Positions 8,507 through 15,911 of a stretch of 21,388 nt of DNA are shown here, piece after piece (the first letter of the stretch is position 1; every line of letters starts with the position of its first letter). Under the pieces are notes generated by a model that had not been told where the DNA came from, did not search any database, and saw only the letters and a list, made by a program, of their open reading frames with translations. The stretch is from the NCBI GenBank assembly GCA_903893335.1, contig CAITLX010000830.1:1-21388 (forward strand), written 5' to 3'. The translations under genes and the position numbers were made by a program. The stretch comes from an uncultured delta proteobacterium. GTDB taxonomy: Bacteria > Myxococcota_A > Polyangia > Polyangiales > Polyangiaceae.

Positions 8507-9957
8507 AGCCGTCGCGTCGCACCCGCAGGCACGGCGCGCGTGACGAGCGCGGCGTGGCGCTCGTGCTCGTCCTCGGCGCGATCGCCGTCATGACGGTGCT
8601 GCTCACCGAGTTTCAGGACGAGAACGCCGCCGAGGTCTCGTCGGCCTTCGCCGAGCGCGACGCGCTGCGCGCCGAGTACCTCGCGCGCAGCGCGGTCAAC
8701 CTCTCGCGGTTGCTCATCGCGGCCGAGCCGACGATGCGCCAGGGGCTCGGCATCTTCTTCATCGGGCGCTCGCCGCCGCAGGTCCCCATCTGGGAGTTCG
8801 CCGATCGCATCCTCGGCGCGTTCAACGACGGCGACGGCACCGCCGAGTTCGCGCGCCTCACGGGCACCGACCCCTCGCGCGGCAAGAACCTCGGCCTGAG
8901 CGGCGGGCGGTTCGACGTCGCGCTGCTCGACGAGGACTCCAAGCTCAACGTCAACCTCGCCGCGCGCGGCGACTCCATCTCGCAGATCCGCCTCGCGAGC
9001 GAGCTGCTCGCGCTGACGGCGGGCGACCAGTACACGCCGCTGTTCGAGCAGCGCGACCGCGACGACCAGTTCACCGATCGCTTCACGCTCTGCTCCTCGC
9101 TCATCGAGTGGGCCGACCCGAGCGAGCTCGCGTTCAACTGCGATCCGAAGTCGTGGGCGACGGGCGGCGGCGCGGCGCGCTCCACCAAGGACGCCTTCTA
9201 CCAGCTGCTCAAGACACCGTACCGCCGCAAGAACGCCGCCTACGACAGCCTCGAGGAGCTGCACCTGGTGCGCGGCATGGGCGACGACTTCTGGTCCACG
9301 TTCGTCGACCCCGACCCCGACAACCCGAAGAAGCGCGTCGTCACCGTGTGGGGCAAGACCGAGGCCGCGGTCAACGTGAACACGGCCAACGCGCAGACGC
9401 TGTGGGCCGTCGTGTGCTCGTACGCCAAGCCGCAGACGCCGACCTGCACCGACGTCGCCGAGATCCAGAAGTTTCTCATGGCCGTCACGCTCGTGCGCGG
9501 CTTCACCTCGGGCGCGCCGCTGTTCGGCAACGCGGCCGACTTCATCAAGACGATGAAGGGGCAGGGGATGTTCGGCCCGCTGCTCAGCGCGCTCGGCATC
9601 AAGCCCATCGAGTTCACCGCCGAGGCCGAGCTCGCGAAGCTCATCTCGACCGAGAGCAAGGTCTTCAGCATCTACGCCGACGGCGTCGTGCCCTCGTACC
9701 AGCGCAAGACGCGCGTGCGCATCCACGCGGTCGTCGACTTCCGCGGCGCGCCGCCCCCTGCGTTCGGCGGGCCGGGCGCGTACCCGTCCCCCTCGGGCTC
9801 GGTCGCCAGCGGGGCGCTCGCGCCGGCCCCCGCGGCGTCGGGCGCGGTCGGGGCCTTCGGCGCGCCCGGTGGGGCCTCCGCCGTCGGGCCGGGGGGCATC
9901 GGCGCCGCCTTCGCCCCCAACCCAGGCGGAACGGTCATCTACTTCCGGATCGAGTAG
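8503..9957 (+). CDS. gspK: Minor pseudopilin GspK
   Basis: 484 aa, larger than typical GspK (about 320 aa), as expected for the biggest minor pseudopilin plus a tail. The leader ends DERG and is followed by V-A-L-V-L, so cleavage is predicted after G17 and the +5 residue is Leu. Absence of Glu +5 is a hallmark of GspK. The conserved region RAEYLARSAVNLSRLL follows the first helix; the central domain carries the GspK motif around DEDSKLNVN and later AAVNVNTANAQTL, typical of the helix-hairpin-helix-like part. The last 45 residues are Gly/Ala/Pro-rich. GspK caps the pseudopilus tip with I and J and starts assembly. It overlaps gspJ by 4 nt and is followed by gspL after 14 nt. Confidence 0.94.
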   Translation: MKPSRRTRRHGARDERGVALVLVLGAIAVMTVLLTEFQDENAAEVSSAFAERDALRAEYLARSAVNLSRLLIAAEPTMRQGLGIFFIGRSPPQVPIWEFADRILGAFNDGDGTAEFARLTGTDPSRGKNLGLSGGRFDVALLDEDSKLNVNLAARGDSISQIRLASELLALTAGDQYTPLFEQRDRDDQFTDRFTLCSSLIEWADPSELAFNCDPKSWATGGGAARSTKDAFYQLLKTPYRRKNAAYDSLEELHLVRGMGDDFWSTFVDPDPDNPKKRVVTVWGKTEAAVNVNTANAQTLWAVVCSYAKPQTPTCTDVAEIQKFLMAVTLVRGFTSGAPLFGNAADFIKTMKGQGMFGPLLSALGIKPIEFTAEAELAKLISTESKVFSIYADGVVPSYQRKTRVRIHAVVDFRGAPPPAFGGPGAYPSPSGSVASGALAPAPAASGAVGAFGAPGGASAVGPGGIGAAFAPNPGGTVIYFRIE

Positions 9958-9971
9958 AAGAGGAAGCTCGT

Positions 9972-11468
9972 ATGTCCAAGTCCCTCGGAATCGACGTCGG
10001 TTCGGCCAGCGTGCGGGCGGTGCTCGTGCGCTCGAGCTACCGGCGCACGATCGTCGAGGCCGCCGTCGAGGTCGAGCGCGACGACCACGCGAGCCTCGAC
10101 CTCGCGCTGCGCGCCGCCGCCGGCGCCCTCGTGTCGCCCGACGACGTCGTCGCCGTCTCGATCGAGGGCGACCGCGTCTTCGCGCGCACGCTCGACATCC
10201 CGCACGCGGCGTCGCGGCAGCTCGCCGAGGTGCTCCCGTTCGAGCTCGAGGCGCAGCTGCCCATCGACCTCGCCGATCTCGTCTACGACTACCAGATCGT
10301 CGATCGCGGCTCGTCCGAGCGACCCATCCGCGTGCTCGCCGCCGCTGCGCGCACCGACGACGTGCGCGAGCGCATCGCGCTGGTGCGCGACGCGCTGGGC
10401 GTCGAGCCCGCGCGCGTGGCGTGCGGCGGCTTCGCCCTCGGATCGCTCGCGGGCGTCGTGACCGAGCTCGCGTCGGGCACGGTCGCGGTGCTCGACCTCG
10501 ACGTGGCGCGCAGCGAGCTCGTCGTGCTCGTCGAGGGCATGCCGATGCACGCGCGCACGCTCTCGCGCGGCACCGCGGGCCTGCCGGGTACGGCGGCGGC
10601 GCTGGTGCGCGAGGTCCGCCAGACGCTCGTCGCGTGGCGCGCGACCGGGGGCGAGGCCGTCGGCGCCGTCTGGCTCGCCGGGCCCGGCGCCTCGGCCGAG
10701 GGGGCCGAGGCCTACCTCGCCGTCGAGCTCGGCCTCCCGGTCTCCGCGCTGCCCGCCGCGAAGATCGAGTGCGAGCCGCAGGCCGAGGGCGCCACGCTGC
10801 CGCGGTTCGGCAAGGCGCTCGGCCTCGCCATCGCCGCCACCGGGCGCGCGCGCGTGCTCGATCTGCGCCGCGGGCCGCTCGCCTACGAGCGCGGCTACGG
10901 CTTCCTGCGCGAGCGGGTCCCGCTGCTCGCCAGCCTCGCGGCCGTCATCGTGCTCAGCTTCGCGTTCTCGACCTGGGCCGAGCTGCGCGCCCTGGGCAGC
11001 GACCACGCGACGCTCGAGGCTGCGCTCGGCACCATCACGCGCGAGGTGCTCGGCGAGGAGACGTCCGATCCGTCGCGCGCCGTCGATCTCGTCGATCGCG
11101 CGCAGGCCGGCAGCGACGAGGACCCGCTCCCGCACGCCGACGCGTTCGACGTGCTCGTGCAGCTCTCGCAGGCCGTCCCCGAGAGCATCGCGCACGACGT
11201 CGAGGAGCTCGACGTGCAGCGCGGCCGCGTCTCGATCCACGGCATCGTGCCGACGGTGCAGGACGCGCAGCTCATCGCCGGTGCGCTCAAGTCGTACCGC
11301 TGCTTCCAGGACGTGAAGGTGGTGCGCACCACGCAGGCGGTCGGCGAAGACCGCCAGAAGTACGCCGTCGAGCTCGACCTCAAGTGCCCGACCGAGGGCA
11401 AGAAGGAGAGCAAGCCCCCCGCTGCCTCGGGCTCGGCCACTGCGCCGGAAGGGAGCGAGAAGCCGTGA
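9972..11468 (+). CDS. gspL: Type II secretion system assembly protein GspL (PilM-like cytoplasmic domain)
   Basis: 498 aa, longer than typical GspL (about 400). The N-terminal part (1-300) has an actin-like PilM/GspL fold beginning with LGIDVGSASVRAV, a well-preserved phosphate-1-type loop. One transmembrane helix lies at about 316-334, followed by a periplasmic coiled region and a ferredoxin-like domain (about 390-465, ending with strand ELDLKCP). The tail is Lys/Pro/Ser/Ala-rich. GspL recruits GspE to the membrane and pairs with GspM. The start ATG follows a strong AAGAGGAAG ribosome site at 9958-9966. Automated pipelines could label it PilM, but its position between K and M and the single membrane span fit GspL. 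It overlaps gspM by 4 nt (GTGA). Confidence 0.92.
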   Translation: MSKSLGIDVGSASVRAVLVRSSYRRTIVEAAVEVERDDHASLDLALRAAAGALVSPDDVVAVSIEGDRVFARTLDIPHAASRQLAEVLPFELEAQLPIDLADLVYDYQIVDRGSSERPIRVLAAAARTDDVRERIALVRDALGVEPARVACGGFALGSLAGVVTELASGTVAVLDLDVARSELVVLVEGMPMHARTLSRGTAGLPGTAAALVREVRQTLVAWRATGGEAVGAVWLAGPGASAEGAEAYLAVELGLPVSALPAAKIECEPQAEGATLPRFGKALGLAIAATGRARVLDLRRGPLAYERGYGFLRERVPLLASLAAVIVLSFAFSTWAELRALGSDHATLEAALGTITREVLGEETSDPSRAVDLVDRAQAGSDEDPLPHADAFDVLVQLSQAVPESIAHDVEELDVQRGRVSIHGIVPTVQDAQLIAGALKSYRCFQDVKVVRTTQAVGEDRQKYAVELDLKCPTEGKKESKPPAASGSATAPEGSEKP

Positions 11469-12070
11469 CGCCCTCCACCTCCGGCCTCCGCGACGCGCTC
11501 GAGAAGCTCTCGGCGCGCGAGCGCAGGCTCGCCACGATGTTCCTCGCCGTGCTGCTCGGCTTCGCGCTGGTGCTCGTGCCCATCGGCGCGGCGGCGATGC
11601 TCTCGTCGCGCCGCGACGCGAACAAGTCGCTGCGCGACGCCATCTTCGCGGTGAAGTCCGGCCGCGATCAGGTGCAGGCGCGCCGCGCCCGTCGCGACGC
11701 GATCGCCGCGCGCTACGCGACCAAGGCGCCGCCGCTCGCGGGGCTGCTCGAGAAGACGGCCAAGGACCAGAAGCTCGACATCCCCGAGTCGCAGGACCGC
11801 CCCGACGTGCCCTCGGGCAAGCGCTTCGTCGAGCGCTCGACGGTGGTGCGGCTGCGCAAGGCCGGCATGCTCGCCATCGCCAACATGCTCGAGGCGCTCG
11901 AGCAGAAGCGCATGCCCCTCGCGGTGACGCGCCTGTCGATCCGCCGCCGCGGCGGCGAGCACGACGCCTACGACGTCGAGCTCGGCGTGTCGGCGTGGGA
12001 CAAGGTCGAGGCAGCCGGTGGTGCGAAGGGCGCCGCAGCGCCCGCCGACAGCGCCGGGGGTGGCAAGTGA
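11465..12070 (+). CDS. gspM: Type II secretion system protein GspM
   Basis: 201 aa, near the usual length. A short cytoplasmic N-terminus containing LSARERRL, the helix that typically precedes the GspM membrane span, is followed by a transmembrane helix (about 24-46), a coiled periplasmic stretch (about 50-90) and a ferredoxin-like domain (about 120-185). The last 20 residues are Ala/Gly-rich. It forms the inner-membrane platform with GspL. The GTG start overlaps the gspL stop and its own stop overlaps the gspN start, consistent with translational coupling. Sequence conservation in this family is low; position and topology carry most of the weight. Confidence 0.88.
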   Translation: MTPSTSGLRDALEKLSARERRLATMFLAVLLGFALVLVPIGAAAMLSSRRDANKSLRDAIFAVKSGRDQVQARRARRDAIAARYATKAPPLAGLLEKTAKDQKLDIPESQDRPDVPSGKRFVERSTVVRLRKAGMLAIANMLEALEQKRMPLAVTRLSIRRRGGEHDAYDVELGVSAWDKVEAAGGAKGAAAPADSAGGGK

Positions 12071-13083
12071 ACGAGCGCCTGCGTCGCCTCGCGAGCCGCG
12101 CGGCCTACCCCGCGTTCTACCTCTTCGCGTTCGCGCTCTTCGCGTACTGGACATTCCCCTACGAGCGCGTGCGAGACCGCGCGCTGCTCGAGTTCGAGCG
12201 CCAGCAGGCGACGACGCCGTCGCCGCCGCGCCTCGAGATCGACCGCGTCGGGCCGTACTGGTTCACCGGGCTCATGGCCAAGGGGGTGCACCTCTACTCG
12301 CCGCGCCCCGCCAAGCCCGACGGCAAGGCGCAGGCGCCGGTCGATCTGGCGTTCGACGAGGTGCACGCGCGGCTCTCGGTGCTGCCGCTGCTGCTCGGCC
12401 GCGTCACCGCGACGTTCGGGGCGCAGGCGTTCGGCGGCTCCATCGACGGCGCCGTCCGGCTCAGCGGAGACCGCCGCTACGAGCTCGACGTCGACGACGT
12501 CGAGCTGGGCAAGCTCGAGCCCATCGCCGCGATGCTCGACGGCGCACCGGCCGAGGGCAAGACGCGGCTCCGGCTCGACCTCACGCTGCCCGAGGGCAAG
12601 GCGGCGAAGGCGACCGGCACGTTCGAGATGACGCTCACGAACGTCGCGCTGTTCGACGGCAAGGCGGTCATCGGCGGCGATCAGGGCATCGCGCCGCCGC
12701 GCCTCGAGATCGGCGAGCTGACGATGACGGGCGAGGCCGCCGAGGGCGTGCTGAAGGTGACCAAGCTCTCGTCGACGGGCGACCTCGAGCTGACCGGCGA
12801 CGGGAAGATCACCCTGCGCGACTCGCTGCCCGATTCGCTGGTCGATCTGAGCATTCGCTTCAAGTTCTCGGACGCCTTCCGCACGCGCTCCGAGAAGGCG
12901 AAGATCCTCTTCGGCACCCCGGCGGGCGAGGTCGGCATCGTCGAGCGCACCGACAAGTTCCGCGGCGCCAAGCGCGCCGACGGCTTCTACGCGTTCCGCG
13001 TCGCCGGCGTGCTGCGCGACGTGGGCGTCATGCCCGCCGCAGGCGGCAGCAAGGCGCCGGCGGTTCGCGGCTTCCGCGAGTGA
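12067..13083 (+). CDS. gspN: Type II secretion system protein GspN
   Basis: 338 aa. One N-terminal transmembrane helix (about 13-30) is followed by a long periplasmic beta-rich region with AsmA/GspN-like repeats, for example PRLEIDRVGPYWFTGLMAKGV (about 55-75) and VDLAFDEVHARLSVLPLLLG. In deltaproteobacterial and myxobacterial T2SS operons a long GspN of this kind ends the operon; its function is not settled. The GTG overlaps the gspM stop. The next gene converges on it with only 34 nt between stops. I saw no stem-loop with a T-run after it. Confidence 0.87.
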   Translation: MNERLRRLASRAAYPAFYLFAFALFAYWTFPYERVRDRALLEFERQQATTPSPPRLEIDRVGPYWFTGLMAKGVHLYSPRPAKPDGKAQAPVDLAFDEVHARLSVLPLLLGRVTATFGAQAFGGSIDGAVRLSGDRRYELDVDDVELGKLEPIAAMLDGAPAEGKTRLRLDLTLPEGKAAKATGTFEMTLTNVALFDGKAVIGGDQGIAPPRLEIGELTMTGEAAEGVLKVTKLSSTGDLELTGDGKITLRDSLPDSLVDLSIRFKFSDAFRTRSEKAKILFGTPAGEVGIVERTDKFRGAKRADGFYAFRVAGVLRDVGVMPAAGGSKAPAVRGFRE

Positions 13084-13117
13084 GCCGGGTCGCCGCCGCG
13101 CGATCTGCCTTGTCGGC

Positions 13118-14737
13118 TCAGCCGGGCGGGAGGCGCTTGGCGACGTCGCACGCGAGCTCGATGCCCGCCTTGCACGTCGCGTCGAGGATCTGCCGAGCCT
13201 TGCCGAAGTCGCGCGCGACGCCGCGCCCCTCGGCGTACGCGCCCGCGACGCGCAGGCACGACTGCGGGTCGCCCGCCCCGCAGAGCTGCTCGAGGAGCTG
13301 AACGCCCGCCGCCATGCTCTTGGGGCCGTCCGCGCCGAGCACGAGCGCGGTGCCGAGCATGCCGCAGCCCTGCGCCGAGCCGCCGTCGCATGCCTGCTTG
13401 AGCTGCTCGAGCCCGCCCTTCACGTCGCGCTTCTGGCCGCGCCCGTCGATGAGCATCGCGCCGGCGCCCGCGCAGGCGTTCGGATCGCCCGCCTTGCACG
13501 CGCCTTCGTAGAGCTTCGCCGCGACGGCGAAGTCGGGCTTGTGCCCCGCGCCGCCCTGCTCCTCGAGCATCGCGAGCGCGGTGCACGCGGGGGGGTAGTT
13601 CTGGTCGCAGGCGGGGCCGAGGCGGCCGGCGGCCGACTTCGGGTCGCGCGCGACGCCGACCCCCTCGAGCTCGGCGAGGGCGAGCTGGGTGCAGCCGGCG
13701 GGGGAGCCCTGCGCGCACGCGGCCTTGAACTGACCGACGCCGGCGGCGAGGTCGCGCGCGACGCCCATGCCGGCGATCTGCGCGCGGCCGAGCGCCACGC
13801 ACCCGTCGGGCAGGCCGGCCTCGCACGCCGTCTTGAACAGCGCCGTCGCGCGCTCGGGGTCGGGCTCGATGCCGCGCCCCGCGGTGTAGAGCTGGCCGAG
13901 CTCGACGCAGCCTGCGGGCGCCGCGGCGTCGCACGCGTCGCGGTACCAGGCGACCGCGCGGTTGACGTCGGGCTCGACGCCCTGCCCCGAGAGGTACGCC
14001 GACCCGAGGTACGCGCACGCCTCCTTGGCGTCCCCCTCGCAGGCCTTGCGGAAGAGCGCGACGGCTCCCGCCGGGTCGCGCTTGTCGGCCTGGCCGTTGA
14101 ACAGCACGACGCCGAGCCCCGCGCAGCCGCGCGCGTCGCCCGCGTCGCAGGCCTTGCGGAAGAGATCGACCGCCTTCGACGCGTCGCGCGTCACGCCGGC
14201 CAGGCCGTTGAGGTACGCCGCGCCGAGCTCGGCGCAGCCGCGCTGCTCGCCCTTGGCGCAGGCGGCCTTGAAGAGATCGAGGCCGCCGGTCTCGTCCTTG
14301 GCGGTGCCGCGCCCGAGCACCTTGGTGCGCCCCAGGCCCACGCAGCCGAGCGGATTGCCCCCGGTGCACGCCTTCTCGAAGCGCGCGACCGCCTTCGCGT
14401 CGTCGCGCGCCACGCCCTGCCCGTTGAGCCACGCGCGCCCGGCGCGGGTGCACCCCTCGACGGCCCCTCCGTCGCAGGCGCGCTCGAAGCGGAGCACGGC
14501 GGTCGCGGCGTCGCGCCCACGCGGGTCGCGCTTGACGAGGATGGCCCCCTCGTCGACGCACGCGTCGAGCGCGGGCGGCATCGCGGCGCAGAGGCGGGCG
14601 CACGCCTCTGCGCTGCCCCCCTTGCACGCGGCCTTCTCGGCGAGCAGCGCGTCGCGGGCGCGCTTCTGCGTCCAGACGTATCCGGTGCCCGCCGCCGCGG
14701 TTGCCGCGACGAGCGCCCATGCGATTGCCTTCTTCAT
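13118..14737 (-). CDS. Membrane-anchored Cys-rich Sel1-like repeat protein
   Basis: 539 aa. An N-terminal hydrophobic segment (about 4-21, no lipobox) acts as signal peptide or anchor. The rest is a chain of about 13 Sel1-like (TPR-related) repeats with 36-residue periodicity, each built like the Cys-rich repeats of Helicobacter Hcp proteins: A-C-x7-C, then a G-x-G-x-x-x-D turn and a second helix with A-x-x-L/F-(F/Y)-K. I count 14 CX7C pairs (C38/C46, C88/C96, C124/C132 onward), so a helix-to-helix disulfide in each repeat is expected if exported. The paired cysteines argue strongly for a periplasmic or surface location. Such solenoids bind proteins or peptides; the partner is unknown. It starts 21 nt after the bolA stop on the same strand, so the two are probably cotranscribed. 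It converges with gspN. Confidence 0.9.
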   Translation of the reverse strand: MKKAIAWALVAATAAAGTGYVWTQKRARDALLAEKAACKGGSAEACARLCAAMPPALDACVDEGAILVKRDPRGRDAATAVLRFERACDGGAVEGCTRAGRAWLNGQGVARDDAKAVARFEKACTGGNPLGCVGLGRTKVLGRGTAKDETGGLDLFKAACAKGEQRGCAELGAAYLNGLAGVTRDASKAVDLFRKACDAGDARGCAGLGVVLFNGQADKRDPAGAVALFRKACEGDAKEACAYLGSAYLSGQGVEPDVNRAVAWYRDACDAAAPAGCVELGQLYTAGRGIEPDPERATALFKTACEAGLPDGCVALGRAQIAGMGVARDLAAGVGQFKAACAQGSPAGCTQLALAELEGVGVARDPKSAAGRLGPACDQNYPPACTALAMLEEQGGAGHKPDFAVAAKLYEGACKAGDPNACAGAGAMLIDGRGQKRDVKGGLEQLKQACDGGSAQGCGMLGTALVLGADGPKSMAAGVQLLEQLCGAGDPQSCLRVAGAYAEGRGVARDFGKARQILDATCKAGIELACDVAKRLPPG

Positions 14738-14758
14738 GCGTATTCGGGGGCCTCGGGG

Positions 14759-15067
14759 CTACTTCGATCCGCCGCGGCAAGGGGGTGACGCGACGGTGCT
14801 CTGCGACGCCTCCCACTCGGACGGGCTGCGCGAGGTGATGGTGAGCGCGTGCAGGCCAGCGGCGAGCTCGTCGTCGAGCGCCGCGTAGACGAGGCGGTGG
14901 CGGGTGACGAGGGGCTTGCCCTCGAACGCGGCGGCCACGACCGTCACGCGAAAGTGCGTCTCGGCGTCGCGCGGCACGCTGTGCATCGAGCTCTCGTCGA
15001 GCACGTCGAGCACGACGGGCGTCAGCGCGTCGCGCAGGCGCTGCTCGATGCGGGCCTTGCGGGTCAC
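14759..15067 (-). CDS. bolA: BolA family protein
   Basis: 102 aa, the normal length. It aligns over its full length with E. coli BolA: RIEQRLRDAL at the N-terminus, the core VVLDVLDESSMHSVP, HFRVTVVAAAFEGK, then the helix-turn segment VTRHRLVYAAL and LHALTITSRSPSEWE, and even the C-terminal SPPCRGG. BolA proteins act in the cytosol with monothiol glutaredoxins in iron-sulfur cluster handling and also influence morphology and stress responses. The His in VTRHR and in MHSVP are the positions that fit known cluster-ligand residues in the family. The start is GTG at 15067, because it places the first helix exactly as in E. coli; there is no clear ribosome site. The Sel1-repeat gene follows. No glutaredoxin gene is in the window. 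Confidence 0.96.
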   Translation of the reverse strand: MTRKARIEQRLRDALTPVVLDVLDESSMHSVPRDAETHFRVTVVAAAFEGKPLVTRHRLVYAALDDELAAGLHALTITSRSPSEWEASQSTVASPPCRGGSK

Positions 15068-15074
15068 CCGGGGG

Positions 15075-15104
15075 GTTGTATCCGGCGCCGGTGCGGCGGG
15101 GCAA
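15075..15104 (-). promoter_or_regulatory. Candidate promoter for bolA (possibly leaderless transcript)
   Basis: On the minus strand TTGCCC (15099-15104) and TACAAC (15075-15080) are separated by 18 nt; each matches 4 of 6 bases of the sigma-70 consensus. TACAAC ends 7 nt before the bolA GTG, so transcription would begin at or next to the start codon. This fits the lack of a ribosome site. The match could be chance. Confidence 0.35.
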
Positions 15105-15171
15105 GCGGGACGCTCCGCGACCGCGGGCCGCTCGACGGGCCGGGCGCGCTCGTGTAGAGCCGGAGCCTCCC

Positions 15172-15717
15172 ATGGCCTGGTCGTCCCGCTCTCGCTCGTC
15201 GTGGCTCGTCGCGGTCGCGGGCGCGCTCGCGTCGCTCGCGGGTTGCTCCACGACCGACTCGACCACCGACACGCCCGCCGTCTACGGCCCGCCGTCGCTG
15301 GCCCTGACGCGCGTCGGTGGGCTCGAGGCCAGCGGCCTCTCGACGGTGGTCGACGCGCCGCTCGACGACGCGTGCGGCCTCTCGGTCGTCGTCGTGGCGA
15401 CGAACTTCGCGCTGCGGCCCCCCGTGGCTTGCTTCGGCTACCCGCAGTGCGGGCAGCTCTGGGTCGACGCGGGCTCCGAGGCCACGCGCGTCGTGTCGGC
15501 GGGCTCGGCCGTCTCGCTGCCGCTCGGGGCTCCGGGCACGTACACCGTGACCGCCTCGCTGCACCTCGACGGCGCGCTCGACGTCGCGCTCGACGCCGCG
15601 GGTAAGCAGCTCACGGCGACCGTGCAGGTGGTGACGCGCCCCGCCTGCGGCGGCTTCGCCGACGCGGGGGGCGACGTCGAGGCCGAGGCGTCTCTCGACG
15701 CCGGCGACGGCGGCTGA
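15172..15717 (+). CDS. Small putative lipoprotein, unknown function
   Basis: 181 aa from ATG 15172, preceded by GGAG at 15162-15165. The signal sequence has Arg at 6 and 8, a hydrophobic stretch (11-23) and lipobox S-L-A-G-C with C25 lipidated and Ser at +2. The mature part is strand-rich, with four more cysteines (C68, C87, C93, C159) in the order C-G-L-S, P-P-V-A-C, P-Q-C-G and P-A-C-G-G, suggesting two disulfides. It ends in an acidic Asp/Ala/Glu tail. No family is recognised with confidence. It is divergent from bolA (104 nt between starts). An in-frame GTG at 15076 would add an Arg-rich non-signal segment and is not used. Confidence 0.75.
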   Translation: MAWSSRSRSSWLVAVAGALASLAGCSTTDSTTDTPAVYGPPSLALTRVGGLEASGLSTVVDAPLDDACGLSVVVVATNFALRPPVACFGYPQCGQLWVDAGSEATRVVSAGSAVSLPLGAPGTYTVTASLHLDGALDVALDAAGKQLTATVQVVTRPACGGFADAGGDVEAEASLDAGDGG

Positions 15718-15737
15718 CCTCTCGTTCAGCCTGCGCG

Positions 15738-15752
15738 CCCGCGAAGCGCGGG
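15738..15752 (+). terminator. Short GC hairpin after the lipoprotein gene
   Basis: CCCGCG-AAG-CGCGGG, a 6-bp stem with a 3-base loop, begins 20 nt after the stop codon at 15717. There is no T-run, so it is at best a weak terminator; in DNA this G+C-rich it may be chance. Confidence 0.25.
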
Positions 15753-15788
15753 GGCTCACGCAGCGGAGACCACCAGCGACCGAGTCGC

Positions 15789-15808
15789 GGCATGACATCC
15801 GTCATGCC
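15789..15808. promoter_or_regulatory. Perfect 8-bp inverted repeat, candidate operator
   Basis: GGCATGAC-ATCC-GTCATGCC: two perfectly complementary 8-bp arms with a 4-bp centre, inside the 194-nt gap between the small lipoprotein and the NHYIGM membrane protein and 104 nt upstream of the latter's ATG. The arms are less G/C-biased than the surroundings. The symmetry and size suit a dimeric repressor of the TetR or GntR kind. The regulator is not in the window. Confidence 0.45.
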
Positions 15809-15895
15809 CCGCGCGCTGGGCGTCGCGGAGACGCGCCCGATGCCGTAGCGTCGGCGTCCGACGTGCAGCGCGCCGCTCGTGGCGTCGCGGCGGAC

Positions 15896-15903
15896 GGGGG
15901 AGG
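15896..15903 (+). promoter_or_regulatory. Ribosome binding site deciding the start at 15912
   Basis: GGGGGAGG lies 8 nt before ATG 15912. It supports this start over the in-frame GTG at 15879, which has no comparable site. Confidence 0.7.
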
Positions 15904-15911
15904 CATCTGCG

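Noticed and set aside
13084..13117. Terminator between gspN and the convergent Sel1-repeat gene
   Set aside because: I found no convincing stem-loop or T-run in these 34 bases.
13150..14600. Periodic repeats that might suggest a CRISPR array or minisatellite
   Set aside because: The period is about 108 nt, in frame, diverged, and fully explained by 36-residue Sel1-like protein repeats; there are no uniform direct repeats or spacers.
12987..15272. 761-codon minus-strand frame across the Sel1-repeat and bolA genes
   Set aside because: Same strand but another frame, Arg-rich low-complexity product; the Sel1-repeat and BolA frames have clear families.
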